A stretch of DNA of 64,000 nt from Maribacter arcticus (GCF_900167935.1 NZ_FUYL01000003.1:310001-374000), one strand, 5' to 3'; counted from the stretch's first letter, positions 27,215 through 36,247 are shown. Notes: generated by a model from the letters alone, not told the origin. Numbers and translations: made by a program.

Positions 27215-28159
27215 ATGAAAGTATTACACGTAGATATTAATCACCCACTAATTATTGAACAATTTTCTGAATTAGGTTTTCAGAACGTTGAAGACTATAC
27301 CTCAACTAAAAAAGAAATTGAAAGCAAAATTGACCAGTACGATGGTTTAATTATTCGTAGTCGTTTTACCATAGATTCTCAATTCTTAGACAAGGCAAAG
27401 AACCTTAAATTTATTGGTCGATTAGGTGCCGGACTTGAAAATATTGACATCAAACACGCCAAATCGCTCGGTATATTTCTTGCGGCGGCGCCAGAAGGTA
27501 ATCGAAATGCAGTAGGTGAGCATGCCATGGGTATGCTGTTGTCTCTATTTAATAAGTTAAATACTGCAGACCGTGAAGTTAGAAGTGGCAAATGGGATCG
27601 CGAAGGTAATAGAGGTTTAGAATTAGAAGGTAAAGTGGTTGGTATAATTGGCTACGGCAATATGGGTAAAGCCTTTGCGAAAAAACTAATAGGTTTTGAT
27701 GTTGAAGAGGTAATCTGCTATGATATTCAAGGTGGTGTAGAAGATGAAAACGCGCGTCAAGTTGGTATTATGGAATTTCAAAATCGTGCTGATGTAGTGA
27801 GTCTACATGTACCTCAAACAGCAGAGACGGTAGGTATGGTTCACTCCGAATTCCTAAATAAATTTCAAAAACCCATTTGGATAATAAATACCGCTAGAGG
27901 AAAATGTATCATAACCTCAGATTTAGTGGAAGCAATGAAATCTGGTAAAGTTTTAGGTGCAGGTTTAGATGTATTAGAGTATGAAAAAGCTTCTTTCGAG
28001 AATATGTTTTCAGACAATAATTTACCTGATGCTTTTCAATATTTAATTAACTCTGACCAGGTAGTACTATCACCTCACGTAGCAGGTTGGACGGTTGAAA
28101 GCAAAATAAAATTAGCCCAAACCATAGTGGATAAAATTAAAGCAAAATTTATAACCTAA
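27215..28159 (+). CDS. D-2-hydroxyacid dehydrogenase, SerA-like
   Basis: 314 residues. The NAD-binding Rossmann domain sits inside the substrate domain: 'VVGIIGYGNMGKAFAKKL' with GxGxxG at about 144-160. The catalytic Arg is in 'INTARGKCI', and the His pair region is 'LSPHVAGWTVES' near 288-299. It reduces a 2-keto acid or oxidises its D-2-hydroxy acid. It lacks the C-terminal ACT domain of classical phosphoglycerate dehydrogenase, so a role in serine synthesis is possible but not demonstrated. The stop is immediately followed by the next ATG. Confidence 0.88.
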   Translation: MKVLHVDINHPLIIEQFSELGFQNVEDYTSTKKEIESKIDQYDGLIIRSRFTIDSQFLDKAKNLKFIGRLGAGLENIDIKHAKSLGIFLAAAPEGNRNAVGEHAMGMLLSLFNKLNTADREVRSGKWDREGNRGLELEGKVVGIIGYGNMGKAFAKKLIGFDVEEVICYDIQGGVEDENARQVGIMEFQNRADVVSLHVPQTAETVGMVHSEFLNKFQKPIWIINTARGKCIITSDLVEAMKSGKVLGAGLDVLEYEKASFENMFSDNNLPDAFQYLINSDQVVLSPHVAGWTVESKIKLAQTIVDKIKAKFIT

Positions 28160-28615
28160 ATGAAATATGCAGCAAATTCACCTAACGACTATATTGACCA
28201 ACTACCTCAAGAACGTCGCGAAGTAATTGAAAAAATACGCGCTGTTATTTTACAAAATTTGCCTCAAGGTTTTGAAGAACAACTGAGCTATGGTATGCTG
28301 GGTTATGTTGTACCACACACATTATATCCGGCTGGTTATTATGTGAATCCAGAATTACCATTACCATTCATCAACTTAGCATCACAAAAGAATTTTATAG
28401 CGTTATACCATTCTGGCATTTATGCTGACACTAATTTATTAGCTTGGTTTGTAGTAGAATATCCAAAGCATTGTAAACTCAAACTAAACATGGGTAAAAG
28501 TTGTATCCGGTTTAAAAACCTAAATGATATTCCTTATACCTTAATTGCAGAATTATGCACAAAGATGACAACTAAGGAGTGGATTACCTTGTATGAAAAA
28601 AATGTAAAGAAATAA
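28160..28615 (+). CDS. DUF1801 domain protein
   Basis: 151 residues. The frataxin-like DUF1801 fold is recognised by 'YIDQLPQERREVIEKIRAVI', 'EEQLSYGMLGYVVPH' and 'FINLASQKNFIALYH', with the C-terminal 'KMGKSCIRFKN'-type segment (NMGKSCIRFKN). Function unknown; related small proteins may bind metal or ligands. No space separates its ATG from the previous stop, so it is translated together with the dehydrogenase. Confidence 0.85.
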   Translation: MKYAANSPNDYIDQLPQERREVIEKIRAVILQNLPQGFEEQLSYGMLGYVVPHTLYPAGYYVNPELPLPFINLASQKNFIALYHSGIYADTNLLAWFVVEYPKHCKLKLNMGKSCIRFKNLNDIPYTLIAELCTKMTTKEWITLYEKNVKK

Positions 28616-28646
28616 CATACTTCGAAACATATAAAACAGCGTAATC

Positions 28647-29033
28647 ATGAAAAAAAGAGTTACAGGATTAGGAGGTTTTTTTTTTAAAACAAAAGATCCT
28701 AGCAAGGTAAAGGATTGGTACAATAAGCATTTAGGTCTAAATACTGACCAATATGGTAGCACCTTTTGGTGGAAAGATAAAGAGGGGAATGACTGCTCAA
28801 CACAATGGAGCCCAATGAAAGATGACACAACCTATTTTGAGCCTAGCACATCGAATTTTATGATGAATTTTAGGGTCGAGAATTTAGTAGAACTAATACA
28901 GGTTTTAAAAGAGGAAGGTGTTACTGTAGTCGGTGAAATTCAAGAATTTGAATACGGAAAATTTGGTTGGATACTAGATCCTGATGGCAATAAAATAGAA
29001 CTTTGGGAACCTATTGATAAAGCATTTCTATGA
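28647..29033 (+). CDS. VOC family protein
   Basis: 128 residues of the glyoxalase/bleomycin-resistance fold. It opens with 'GFFFKTKDPSKVKDWYNKHLGL' (short of a His ligand), then 'DDTTYFEPSTSNFMMNFRVEN', and ends with 'WILDPDGNKIELWEP', where the Glu is a typical metal ligand. The first-strand His common to active members is Phe here, so it may bind a ligand rather than catalyse. Substrate unknown. Confidence 0.82.
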   Translation: MKKRVTGLGGFFFKTKDPSKVKDWYNKHLGLNTDQYGSTFWWKDKEGNDCSTQWSPMKDDTTYFEPSTSNFMMNFRVENLVELIQVLKEEGVTVVGEIQEFEYGKFGWILDPDGNKIELWEPIDKAFL

Positions 29034-29088
29034 TGTTCAAATATTTGCTACATTTATCACTACTAATAACCACCTAATAACCACTAAA

Positions 29089-29583
29089 ATGTCAGATGAA
29101 AATAAAGATTTAGGAGATAAGGCAGAAGATGCTTTCGATAAAGCTAAAGAATCTGCAAAAAACTTAGGCGACAAGGCAGAAGATGCCTTTGACAATGCCA
29201 AAGACAAAACCGAAAAAGCATACGATAACGCGAAAGAATCTGCAAAGGAATTTTCAGAAGATGTAAAAAAAACCTTTGACTCCAATAATCCTGATAGCGG
29301 TAAAACTGTAGCAATTATTGCTCATATAACTTTGATCGGTTGGATAGTGGCTATAATTATGAACAGTAACAATAAAACAGATCTTGGTAGTTATTATATA
29401 CGGCAAACTTTAGGTATTTGGCTTCTTGCCCTCGTACTTAGTTGGATCCCTATTGTAGGGTGTTTTGCATTTTTGATATGTGTTGTACTAATAGTTATGA
29501 GTGTAATTAATGCCGTAAATGAAAAAAAAGTTCCAACTCCTATAGTTGGGGAGTATTTTCAGGATTGGTTTAAAAGTCTATAA
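29089..29583 (+). CDS. membrane protein with LEA-like amphipathic repeat tail
   Basis: 164 residues from the ATG at 29089; the open frame extends upstream but overlaps the preceding gene and is not conserved in character. Residues about 8-65 are a soluble, Lys/Glu/Asp/Ala-rich region built of imperfect 11-18 residue repeats (GDKAEDAFDKAKESAKNL, then GDKAEDAFDNAKDKTEKA), resembling late-embryogenesis-abundant or apolipoprotein helices. Residues about 72-160 hold three membrane segments ('VAIIAHITLIGWIVAIIM', 'LGIWLLALVLSWIPIVG', 'FLICVVLIVMSVINAV') like DUF4870-type proteins. It may be a membrane-tethered stress protein; that is inference. Confidence 0.75.
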   Translation: MSDENKDLGDKAEDAFDKAKESAKNLGDKAEDAFDNAKDKTEKAYDNAKESAKEFSEDVKKTFDSNNPDSGKTVAIIAHITLIGWIVAIIMNSNNKTDLGSYYIRQTLGIWLLALVLSWIPIVGCFAFLICVVLIVMSVINAVNEKKVPTPIVGEYFQDWFKSL

Positions 29584-29620
29584 AAAAATTAAGTCGGGTA
29601 AAATTCTATCTGACTTTTTT
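29583..29620 (+). terminator. intrinsic terminator after the LEA-like gene
   Basis: Stem AAGTCGG / CTGACTT (one G-T pair) with A-rich left flank and TTTTTT right flank, directly after the stop codon. It closes the preceding run and separates it from the ars-type genes. Confidence 0.7.
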
Positions 29621-29632
29621 TATTTAATTTAT

Positions 29633-29650
29633 TATCGTAATATTGCAATA
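29633..29650 (+). promoter_or_regulatory. probable ArsR operator
   Basis: Imperfect dyad TATCGT-AATATT-GCAATA (also containing the perfect palindrome ATATTGCAATAT at 29640-29651), centred about 22 bases before the arsR ATG. SmtB/ArsR regulators bind such AT-rich dyads over their own promoter, so autoregulation is likely. Confidence 0.45.
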
Positions 29651-29662
29651 TATAAATATGAA

Positions 29663-29986
29663 ATGGGCGTTACTAAAACACAAATATTCAATTTAGAGCA
29701 AAACGAATTGGCAGTTATCTTTAAGGTATTATCTAATCCTGCTCGTATTGCCATCTTACAATATATAAGTCAACAAGACTCGTGTATTTGTAATGATATC
29801 GTTGATGAAATCGGACTGGCGCAACCAACCATTTCACAACATTTAAAAGAACTAAAGAGTATTGACCTCATAAAAGGAGAAGTTGAAGGCAAGAAGGTTT
29901 GTTATTGCATAAATCTACCGAAATGGACAGAAATACAGACCCTCCTTAATATCTTCTTCAACACCACTAAAAACAATTGTTGTTAA
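29663..29986 (+). CDS. arsR: ArsR/SmtB family metalloregulator
   Basis: 107 residues from the ATG at 29663. Winged helix-turn-helix: 'LSNPARIAILQYI' (23-35), recognition helix in 'IGLAQPTISQHLKELK' (50-65), wing 'IKGEVEGKKVCYCI'. Cys41 and Cys43 (SCICNDIV) lie at the ELCVCDL position used by ArsR for As(III) sensing. Extra thiols at 80, 82, 106 and 107 could take part. Binding of As(III) should release it from DNA and induce the operon. It heads a three-gene cassette with a DUF6428 gene and a GNAT gene. Confidence 0.88.
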   Translation: MGVTKTQIFNLEQNELAVIFKVLSNPARIAILQYISQQDSCICNDIVDEIGLAQPTISQHLKELKSIDLIKGEVEGKKVCYCINLPKWTEIQTLLNIFFNTTKNNCC

Positions 29987-30001
29987 TTAAAATTTCAAAA
30001 C

Positions 30002-30487
30002 ATGAAAACAAATGAATTTCTTGCCTTATTAAACGAAAACTTAGAAAAAAGTTTAATGTTTGAATATGCTCCCGGTCTACTGGTTGGTGCAAATTATCAT
30101 ATTACAGAGGTAAAAAACATTACCATAGATTCTGTTGATTGTGGAGCAGGCACCGATTTCTGGAAAGAAACTATTATTCAACTATGGGAAAGTCCCGAAG
30201 AACTAGGCAAAAGAGACTACATGGTAGTCGAAAAGGCATTATCTATTTTAAATAGGGTAGATAAAATAAAGCCGATGGAAAAAGATGTTGAAGTAAAATT
30301 CGAATACAGCAATGCCCTTTTTCATACTGCTCAGTTATTTGTCTTATCCTATCAAATAAAAGATAATAATCTACTACTTCATTTAGGAGTTGAAAAAACA
30401 GATTGCAAGGCAAAAGAAACTTGTGGTGTATCTGAAAATGAAGAAGTTATGGAATCTTCATGCGCACCAGGCAGTGGCTGCTGCTAA
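30002..30487 (+). CDS. DUF6428 family protein with Cys-rich tail
   Basis: 161 residues. The first 130 form a compact alpha-beta domain of DUF6428 type ('FEYAPGLLVGANYHITEVKN', 'VDCGAGTDFWKETIIQLWES'), a family found almost only beside arsR in Bacteroidota. The tail carries Cys135, 141, 154, 160 and 161 (ending GSGCC), suited to binding As(III) or another soft metal. Biochemical function is not known. 15 bases after arsR and 11 before the acetyltransferase. Confidence 0.8.
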   Translation: MKTNEFLALLNENLEKSLMFEYAPGLLVGANYHITEVKNITIDSVDCGAGTDFWKETIIQLWESPEELGKRDYMVVEKALSILNRVDKIKPMEKDVEVKFEYSNALFHTAQLFVLSYQIKDNNLLLHLGVEKTDCKAKETCGVSENEEVMESSCAPGSGCC

Positions 30488-30498
30488 TTATTACACCT

Positions 30499-30999
30499 AT
30501 GAATAAGGTAAGTATAAGAAAAATGTCGGCAACAGATTGGAACTCTGTTGCTGACATTTACAAAGAAGGTATCGCTACCGGTGTCGCAACTTTTGAAACT
30601 ACTGTACCCGCTTTTGAATCTTGGGACAAAGCACATATGACCTATTGCAGGTTTGTAGCGGAAAGCTCCAATATTATCTTAGGATGGGTGGCACTTTCAC
30701 CTGTTTCTAGTAGATGCGTCTATGGCGGAGTAGCAGAAGTCAGCGTATATATATCAAAAGCTAGTAGAGGTAAAGGTATTGGCAAATTATTATTGAAACA
30801 TTTAATAGATGCCAGTGAGCAGGAAGGCATTTGGACATTACAATCTGGAGTTTTCCCAACCAACCATGCCAGTATTAAAATACATGAGGCAGTAGGCTTT
30901 AGAATGATAGGTAGCCGCGAACGTGTTGGAAAATTAAATGGACTATGGATTGATAATGTTCTTTTTGAACGAAGAAGTCGCTTGGTAGGTGTAGACTAA
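30499..30999 (+). CDS. GNAT acetyltransferase, ArsN/phosphinothricin acetyltransferase type
   Basis: 166 residues from the ATG at 30499. GNAT fold with acetyl-CoA loop 'SRGKGIGKLLLKHLI' (Q/RxxGxG/A) at about 95-109 and the subfamily features 'ATGVATFETTVP' near 22-33 and 'VSVYISKASRGKG'. This branch acetylates the amino group of glutamate analogues: phosphinothricin, or arsinothricin in the case of ArsN1. Its place third after arsR and DUF6428 favours the arsinothricin or other organoarsenical role; the exact substrate is inferred. Confidence 0.82.
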   Translation: MNKVSIRKMSATDWNSVADIYKEGIATGVATFETTVPAFESWDKAHMTYCRFVAESSNIILGWVALSPVSSRCVYGGVAEVSVYISKASRGKGIGKLLLKHLIDASEQEGIWTLQSGVFPTNHASIKIHEAVGFRMIGSRERVGKLNGLWIDNVLFERRSRLVGVD

Positions 31000-31000
31000 A

Positions 31001-32818
31001 TTACTCCTTCTCAGGGCTTTGAGCTTCTTGAAGTCTTCGTTCCAATTCAGCTTGAAATTCTTCCATAACCGGTTTAACAGTGCTTTCAGGTAAATCTGCA
31101 ATCTTTATATACATTAAACCATCAACTGAATTATTGAATAGAGGATCTACATTAAAAGCAACAACCCTTGCGTTTTGTTTAATGTATTTTTTAATTAATA
31201 CCGGCAGCCTCAAATTACCTGGCTCGACCTCATCAATTAATCTATCAAACTTATTTAAATCTGCCTGAGTTTCATCAAATACAAACTCTTTATCGGAATC
31301 ATTAAGTTTCACCTTAAATTCTTTTTTTGGTCTTATATATTGCGCCACATACGGATCCCAATAATTAGATTTCATAAACTCTATCATCAATGATTTCGAG
31401 AAATTTGAAAACTGATTACTAATACTTACACCACCAATTAGGTATTTATGTTCAGGAAATCTTAAGGTAGTATGTACAATACCTTTCCATAGTAAAAATA
31501 AGGGCATTGGTTTTTGCTGATATTCTTTAGTAATGTATGCTCTACCCATTTCAATAGAGTGTTGCATCATATCATATAATTCTGGTTCTACTCTAAATAA
31601 ATCTTGAACGTAGAATCCGTCAATACCATGTTTCGGAAAAATTTCAGAACCCATTCCCATTCTGTAAGCTCCGACAATACATTTGGCCTCGTCATCCCAA
31701 AGAAATAAGTGGTGGTAATACGAATCGAAGTTATCTAAATCTATCGCTTTATTGGTGCCTTCACCAATAGCTCTAAATGTCACCTCTCGCTGTCTTCCTA
31801 TTTCCTTTAAGATAAAAGGCATATCCTTTTCCTTAGCTAAAAACACTTCGTAATTCTTGCTTTGCAACAAACGACAATCTTTCTCCCTAAGCTTCTCAAT
31901 CTCACCTTCCATTACCTCTTTACGTACTGCAGTTGCAATTTTCTTAGGTTGCTTAGGAAGTTTAAGAGATGTAGGTATTTGGTCTATTAAACGTTCTTTT
32001 TCATATGCATTCGACAAGATGTAGGTTTTGCGACGTAGCAAATCTGTATATTCCTCTAAACTTTCTTGATCCTTTTGGGTAGCGACAGAAATTGGCTGTC
32101 CTATTCTAACTTTAATAGGCCTATTTCTTTGCGTAAAAACTTGTGAAGGTATCATGGCAGTTCGTAACGAATCGCCCAATTTGGACATACGATAAAACAG
32201 CCCACTATTCTTTGCATGAAAATATATAGGGACTACAGGTACATCTGCTTTTCTAATTAATTTTATGGCAGCCTCTTCCCAAGGTTTATCCACCATCATT
32301 TTACCCTCTTTAAGCGTAGAGACCTCACCAGCTGGAAAAACACCCAACACATGGCCGTCCTTTAAATGTTGAAGTGTATTTTTAAAACCTGCAATACTAC
32401 TTCTTGCATCTTTATGTTCGCTAAAAGGATTTACTGGCAAAATAAAAGGCACTAGAGGCACCATTCTCTGTAATAGAAAATTAGCCATTATCTTATAGTC
32501 AGGCCGTTGCTTTACCATTAACTTAAAAAGCAAAATACCATCAATAGCACCTAACGGATGATTACTAATGGTAACATATGGCCCTTCTTTTGGCAATCTT
32601 CTATAATCTTCTTCAGGAATTTCGTAGTCGATTTCAAAATGCTCCAAAATAGCATCAGCATAGGCTTCGCCTTCTAAATGGGCAATAGAATCATAATACC
32701 TATTGATGCCCGATAATCGGGTAACTTTTAATAAAACCCAACCAATAAAAGTACCTAATGCTCCATATTTGGCTAGATTAATGGCCTTGGCAACTTCTTT
32801 AGCGGTAACTAAACCCAT
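31001..32818 (-). CDS. olsF: bifunctional acyltransferase, OlsF-like (ornithine or amino-lipid synthesis)
   Basis: 605 residues. The N-terminal half is a PlsC-type lysophospholipid acyltransferase with NHPLGAIDG (86-94, HxxxxD) and FPAGEVS (160-166). The C-terminal half (about 310-520) is a GNAT-like N-acyltransferase of OlsB/hemolysin type ('VGAYRMGMG', 'FPKHGIDGFYVQDLF', 'IEMGRAYITKEYQ'). That domain order and length match OlsF, described from Serratia and Flavobacterium johnsoniae, which makes ornithine lipids from acyl donors and ornithine. Assignment to ornithine rather than another amino acid (for example glycine) needs chemistry. Last gene of a minus-strand run after lysC, 70 bases apart. 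Confidence 0.7.
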   Translation of the reverse strand: MGLVTAKEVAKAINLAKYGALGTFIGWVLLKVTRLSGINRYYDSIAHLEGEAYADAILEHFEIDYEIPEEDYRRLPKEGPYVTISNHPLGAIDGILLFKLMVKQRPDYKIMANFLLQRMVPLVPFILPVNPFSEHKDARSSIAGFKNTLQHLKDGHVLGVFPAGEVSTLKEGKMMVDKPWEEAAIKLIRKADVPVVPIYFHAKNSGLFYRMSKLGDSLRTAMIPSQVFTQRNRPIKVRIGQPISVATQKDQESLEEYTDLLRRKTYILSNAYEKERLIDQIPTSLKLPKQPKKIATAVRKEVMEGEIEKLREKDCRLLQSKNYEVFLAKEKDMPFILKEIGRQREVTFRAIGEGTNKAIDLDNFDSYYHHLFLWDDEAKCIVGAYRMGMGSEIFPKHGIDGFYVQDLFRVEPELYDMMQHSIEMGRAYITKEYQQKPMPLFLLWKGIVHTTLRFPEHKYLIGGVSISNQFSNFSKSLMIEFMKSNYWDPYVAQYIRPKKEFKVKLNDSDKEFVFDETQADLNKFDRLIDEVEPGNLRLPVLIKKYIKQNARVVAFNVDPLFNNSVDGLMYIKIADLPESTVKPVMEEFQAELERRLQEAQSPEKE

Positions 32819-32888
32819 ATTTCATCCTCAATTAGACTGTAAATATAGGAAAATAGCAGTAGTAGCTTCGCTTTTAAATTAGGTGAAA

Positions 32889-34136
32889 TTACTTTACAAC
32901 GAGCTGTACGGTTTCTGTTCCTCGCTGTTCTAAAAGTAACTCATTACCATTCTGCAATGTTTCTAATGATTGCGTATCAAAATGACGAATAGTATATAAA
33001 GATACATTCTCATGATACGCCACCTTAAACTTGCTTTTCAATTGTAGAAGCATCGCGTCTAAACCTCCAAACTTATTATCTATACAAACCGAAAAACTAA
33101 TTGCAGAGTTCTGAATAAGATCCACTTTAATTTTATGCTGATGAAATAACTTAAAAAGTTCGCTGATACTGTCTTCTACAATAAATGAAAAATCGAGCGA
33201 AGATAATTTTATTAAAACTTGATTCTTCTTAACAATAAAACACGGGACTTTTGGCTCGATACCAACACCCTTGCCAACCGTTGTTCCTTTATTCGTAGGA
33301 TTTATAAAGGATTTAACGTGTAATGGAATTTCTTTTCTTTGTAATGGTTGCAATGTTTTTGGGTGAATTACCGTTGCCCCGTAAAAAGCTAATTCTATTG
33401 CTTCTCTGTACGAGATATTGTTCAATAACTGCGTTTCTTTAAAATACCGTGGATCTGCATTTAAAACACCAGGTACATCTTTCCAAATCGTCACAGAGTC
33501 TGCATTTAAACAAAATGCCAAAATTGCTGCCGTATAATCTGAACCTTCTCGGCCCAAGGTAGTCGTGAAATTATTATCATCACTACCCAAAAATCCTTGA
33601 GTAATATTCAAAACTTTCTTGTCTATTTTGGTAACATTCTCTTGTGTACGCTCCCAATTCACGGCAGTATCTCTATAACTACTATCTGTTTTTATAAAGT
33701 TTCTTACATCCAACCAATTATTTGAGATACCAATTTCTTTGAAATATGCGCTAATAATTGTGGTTGAAATCAATTCACCATATCCTACAACTTGATCATA
33801 CACAAAGTTGTAATTAGGTGATTTGTTCCAAACTAGAAAACCATTTATTTCATCCACTAGAATTTTAATTTCCTTGTAGATGGAATGTTGAGCATTTGGA
33901 AATAATTCAGAGACAATACCAAGGTGGTAATCTACCATTTCGGCTACCTTCGATGGTATTTCTTTTTTATCATTAAAGTACGCGTTTATTATATCTTCCA
34001 TGGCATTTGTAGTCTTACCCATGGCAGAAACAACTAGCAAAGTATTTTCATACCCTACTTCTTTTAAAACCTTTACCACATTTCTAACTGCATCTGCATC
34101 TTTAACAGATGCTCCCCCAAATTTAAAAACCCTCAT
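32889..34136 (-). CDS. lysC: aspartate kinase
   Basis: 415 residues, monofunctional. N-terminal amino-acid kinase fold: VFKFGGASVKDADAV (3-17) for ATP and aspartate, 'TTLGREGSDYTAAILAF' near 190-206 and 'IWKDVPGVLNADPR'. C-terminal ACT-like domains (about 300-400) should give feedback control by lysine or threonine. It starts the lysine/threonine/methionine pathway. The homoserine dehydrogenase domain fused in some Bacteroidota is absent. Lies between a GNAT gene (upstream) and the olsF-like gene. Confidence 0.93.
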   Translation of the reverse strand: MRVFKFGGASVKDADAVRNVVKVLKEVGYENTLLVVSAMGKTTNAMEDIINAYFNDKKEIPSKVAEMVDYHLGIVSELFPNAQHSIYKEIKILVDEINGFLVWNKSPNYNFVYDQVVGYGELISTTIISAYFKEIGISNNWLDVRNFIKTDSSYRDTAVNWERTQENVTKIDKKVLNITQGFLGSDDNNFTTTLGREGSDYTAAILAFCLNADSVTIWKDVPGVLNADPRYFKETQLLNNISYREAIELAFYGATVIHPKTLQPLQRKEIPLHVKSFINPTNKGTTVGKGVGIEPKVPCFIVKKNQVLIKLSSLDFSFIVEDSISELFKLFHQHKIKVDLIQNSAISFSVCIDNKFGGLDAMLLQLKSKFKVAYHENVSLYTIRHFDTQSLETLQNGNELLLEQRGTETVQLVVK

Positions 34137-34177
34137 AGTCTTCTTTTATCTTAAATCTTAATTCTATCTGTCTTTTT

Positions 34178-34660
34178 TTACGCTATTGCGTTCAAATAAT
34201 TTTTCATACCCGCTTCATCTAACTGTACAACATCCCAATCACGCATTACGTTCGCTCCTTTACTTTCGTAAAATCCGATTGCAGGTTCATTCCAGTCAAT
34301 TACTTCCCAGCTAATTCTTTTAACACCTAAGTCGTTTCCATATTTTACAACTTCGTCTAAAAGTGCAGTGCCTAAACCGGTACCGCGCATTTCTTTAGTT
34401 ACTATTAAATCTTCTAAATGAATAACAGGTCCTTTCCATGTAGAATATCTTGGATAGACCAATGCCATACCTACAACTTTTTCTTCCTTTTCAGCAACAA
34501 AGCAATGAAACAACTTATGTTTACCAAAACCATCTTCCACAAGATTTTGCTCACTCACTTCTACGGCATTTTCTTCCTTTTCAAAAGTGGCTAATTCTTG
34601 AATTAAATGAAGCACTTGCCTCATATCTTCTTTTTGGGCAGCTCTGATTGTATATTTCAT
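34178..34660 (-). CDS. GNAT family N-acetyltransferase
   Basis: 160 residues. Acetyl-CoA loop 'EMRGTGLGTALLDEVV' at about 90-105; 'IHLEDLIVTKEMRG' and the C-terminal 'IDWNEPAIGFYESKGA' are typical of the diamine/aminoacid acetyltransferase branch (SSAT-like). The acceptor is unknown; polyamines or amino acids are the usual substrates in this branch. First gene of a minus-strand group with lysC and the olsF-like gene, divergent from fbp. Confidence 0.85.
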   Translation of the reverse strand: MKYTIRAAQKEDMRQVLHLIQELATFEKEENAVEVSEQNLVEDGFGKHKLFHCFVAEKEEKVVGMALVYPRYSTWKGPVIHLEDLIVTKEMRGTGLGTALLDEVVKYGNDLGVKRISWEVIDWNEPAIGFYESKGANVMRDWDVVQLDEAGMKNYLNAIA

Positions 34661-34768
34661 AATTGTTACAAATAAAACACAAAGTTATAAATTTAAAAAA
34701 TGAAATTAAAACCAAAATTGAACGTTTAACAAAATATCGGATATTTGTATATAACTATAAACTAAAAA

Positions 34769-35779
34769 ATGTCACCTAAAAAAAATCAAACCCTTGGGGA
34801 GTTTATTATTGAAAATCAAGACTCATTTCAATACTCCTCAGGAGAACTATCAAAACTCATCAATGCTATTCGATTAGCGGCCAAAGTTGTTAATCATGAA
34901 GTTAATAAAGCTGGCTTAATTGATATTTTGGGTGGGGTCGGCGAGACCAATATTCAAGGTGAAGATCAGCAAAAATTAGATTTATTCGCAAATGACAAAT
35001 TTATTCAAACCTTAAAAAACCGTGAAATAGTTTGCGGCATTGCCTCAGAGGAAGAAGATAGTTTTATAAGCATTAACAGTAATGATGATAATCATCAGAA
35101 CAAATATGTTGTGCTTATCGACCCTTTAGATGGGTCATCGAATATTGATGTAAACGTATCTGTTGGAACTATTTTCTCTATATATAGAAGGGTTACGCCT
35201 GTTGGCACACCTGTTACAATAGAAGACTTTTTACAACCAGGTAATAAACAAGTCGCTGCAGGTTATGTTGTTTATGGAACCTCAACCATGTTGGTCTATA
35301 CGACTGGTGACGGAGTAAATGGTTTTACTTTGAACCCTGCCCTAGGTACTTTTTACCTATCTCACCCCAACATGAAATTTCCAGAAGATGGTACTATATA
35401 TTCTGTAAATGAAGGTAATTATGTCCATTTTCATCAAGGGGTAAAAGACTATATCAAATACTGTCAGATGGAAGAAGGCGATAGACCTTATACTTCTAGA
35501 TATATAGGTTCGTTAGTTTCAGATTTTCATAGAAACATGATTAAAGGTGGTATTTACATGTACCCAAAAAGCAGCGTAACACAGAATGGTAAACTTAGAC
35601 TACTTTATGAATGCAATCCTATGGCCTTTATCGCAGAACAAGCCAATGGACTTGCAATTGGTGGTGTAAATCGTATTATGGATATTGAACCCACTGAATT
35701 GCACCAACGTGTGCCGTTCTTCTGCGGAAGTCGTAATATGGTTGAAAAACTTCAAGAATTTTTAAATCAATATCAATAA
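34769..35779 (+). CDS. fbp: class I fructose-1,6-bisphosphatase
   Basis: 336 residues, the normal size. Metal-binding motifs are 'ASEEEDSF' and '[26 protein letters not shown]', quoted in part as [12 protein letters not shown], plus '[13 protein letters not shown]' for the sugar phosphate site. It hydrolyses fructose 1,6-bisphosphate in gluconeogenesis. A near-consensus promoter box (GATATTTG) lies about 30 bases upstream of the ATG. A strong terminator follows directly. Confidence 0.96.
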   Translation: MSPKKNQTLGEFIIENQDSFQYSSGELSKLINAIRLAAKVVNHEVNKAGLIDILGGVGETNIQGEDQQKLDLFANDKFIQTLKNREIVCGIASEEEDSFISINSNDDNHQNKYVVLIDPLDGSSNIDVNVSVGTIFSIYRRVTPVGTPVTIEDFLQPGNKQVAAGYVVYGTSTMLVYTTGDGVNGFTLNPALGTFYLSHPNMKFPEDGTIYSVNEGNYVHFHQGVKDYIKYCQMEEGDRPYTSRYIGSLVSDFHRNMIKGGIYMYPKSSVTQNGKLRLLYECNPMAFIAEQANGLAIGGVNRIMDIEPTELHQRVPFFCGSRNMVEKLQEFLNQYQ

Positions 35780-35780
35780 A

Positions 35781-35807
35781 AAAAAGGGAGCAAAATGCTC
35801 CCTTTTT
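35781..35807. terminator. bidirectional intrinsic terminator between fbp and a TerB gene
   Basis: A perfect 12-base stem AAAAAGGGAGCA / TGCTCCCTTTTT with loop AAA. It gives a T run on both strands, so it can end fbp from the left and the converging gene at 35825 from the right. Confidence 0.9.
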
Positions 35808-35824
35808 ACTTTCTTTTTTGCTCG

Positions 35825-36247
35825 TTAGTGCTTAACAAGGTACAGATAATCGTCAAAATCTATTTTGCCTCCAAAAATAGCAACTGAACGCTCAATAACT
35901 TTATCAGCTTTTTCACCTGTAAAGCCCATTCCAATGGCATATTTTTTTACCAAAATCATTTCCTCATAATCTATTCCATGATCTGTATAAATAATACGAA
36001 AGAAGTCAAAAAGTCTTTCTAAACGCTTTTCTGCATCGTGGGAAGCATCTATTGGGTATTTATTTTCCTTTTTCATTACCTCCTCAAATTCTGATTTGGT
36101 AATGTCCAATTTAGTTGCGAAACGATCTAACATATTTTTTTCTTCAATACTTAGTTCTCCATCTATGGCGGCCAAAGTAGCTAGAGCTGCAAAATGGGCT
36201 AGATTTCTTCTATGCTCACCACTTGTATATAAATCTGCAAAAGACAT
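35825..36247 (-). CDS. TerB-like (tellurite resistance fold) protein
   Basis: 140 residues, all helical. It contains the acidic pattern of TerB domains, 'ALATLAAIDGELSIEEKNMLDRFATKL', where the Asp and Glu residues can bind metal, and 'YTDHGIDYEEMILVKKYAIGMGF'. TerB domains occur in tellurite, phage and stress systems but also alone, with no known activity. It is longer than the three TerB-like proteins at 46.6-50.1 kb and belongs to another branch. Alone between fbp and the exonuclease gene. Confidence 0.78.
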   Translation of the reverse strand: MSFADLYTSGEHRRNLAHFAALATLAAIDGELSIEEKNMLDRFATKLDITKSEFEEVMKKENKYPIDASHDAEKRLERLFDFFRIIYTDHGIDYEEMILVKKYAIGMGFTGEKADKVIERSVAIFGGKIDFDDYLYLVKH

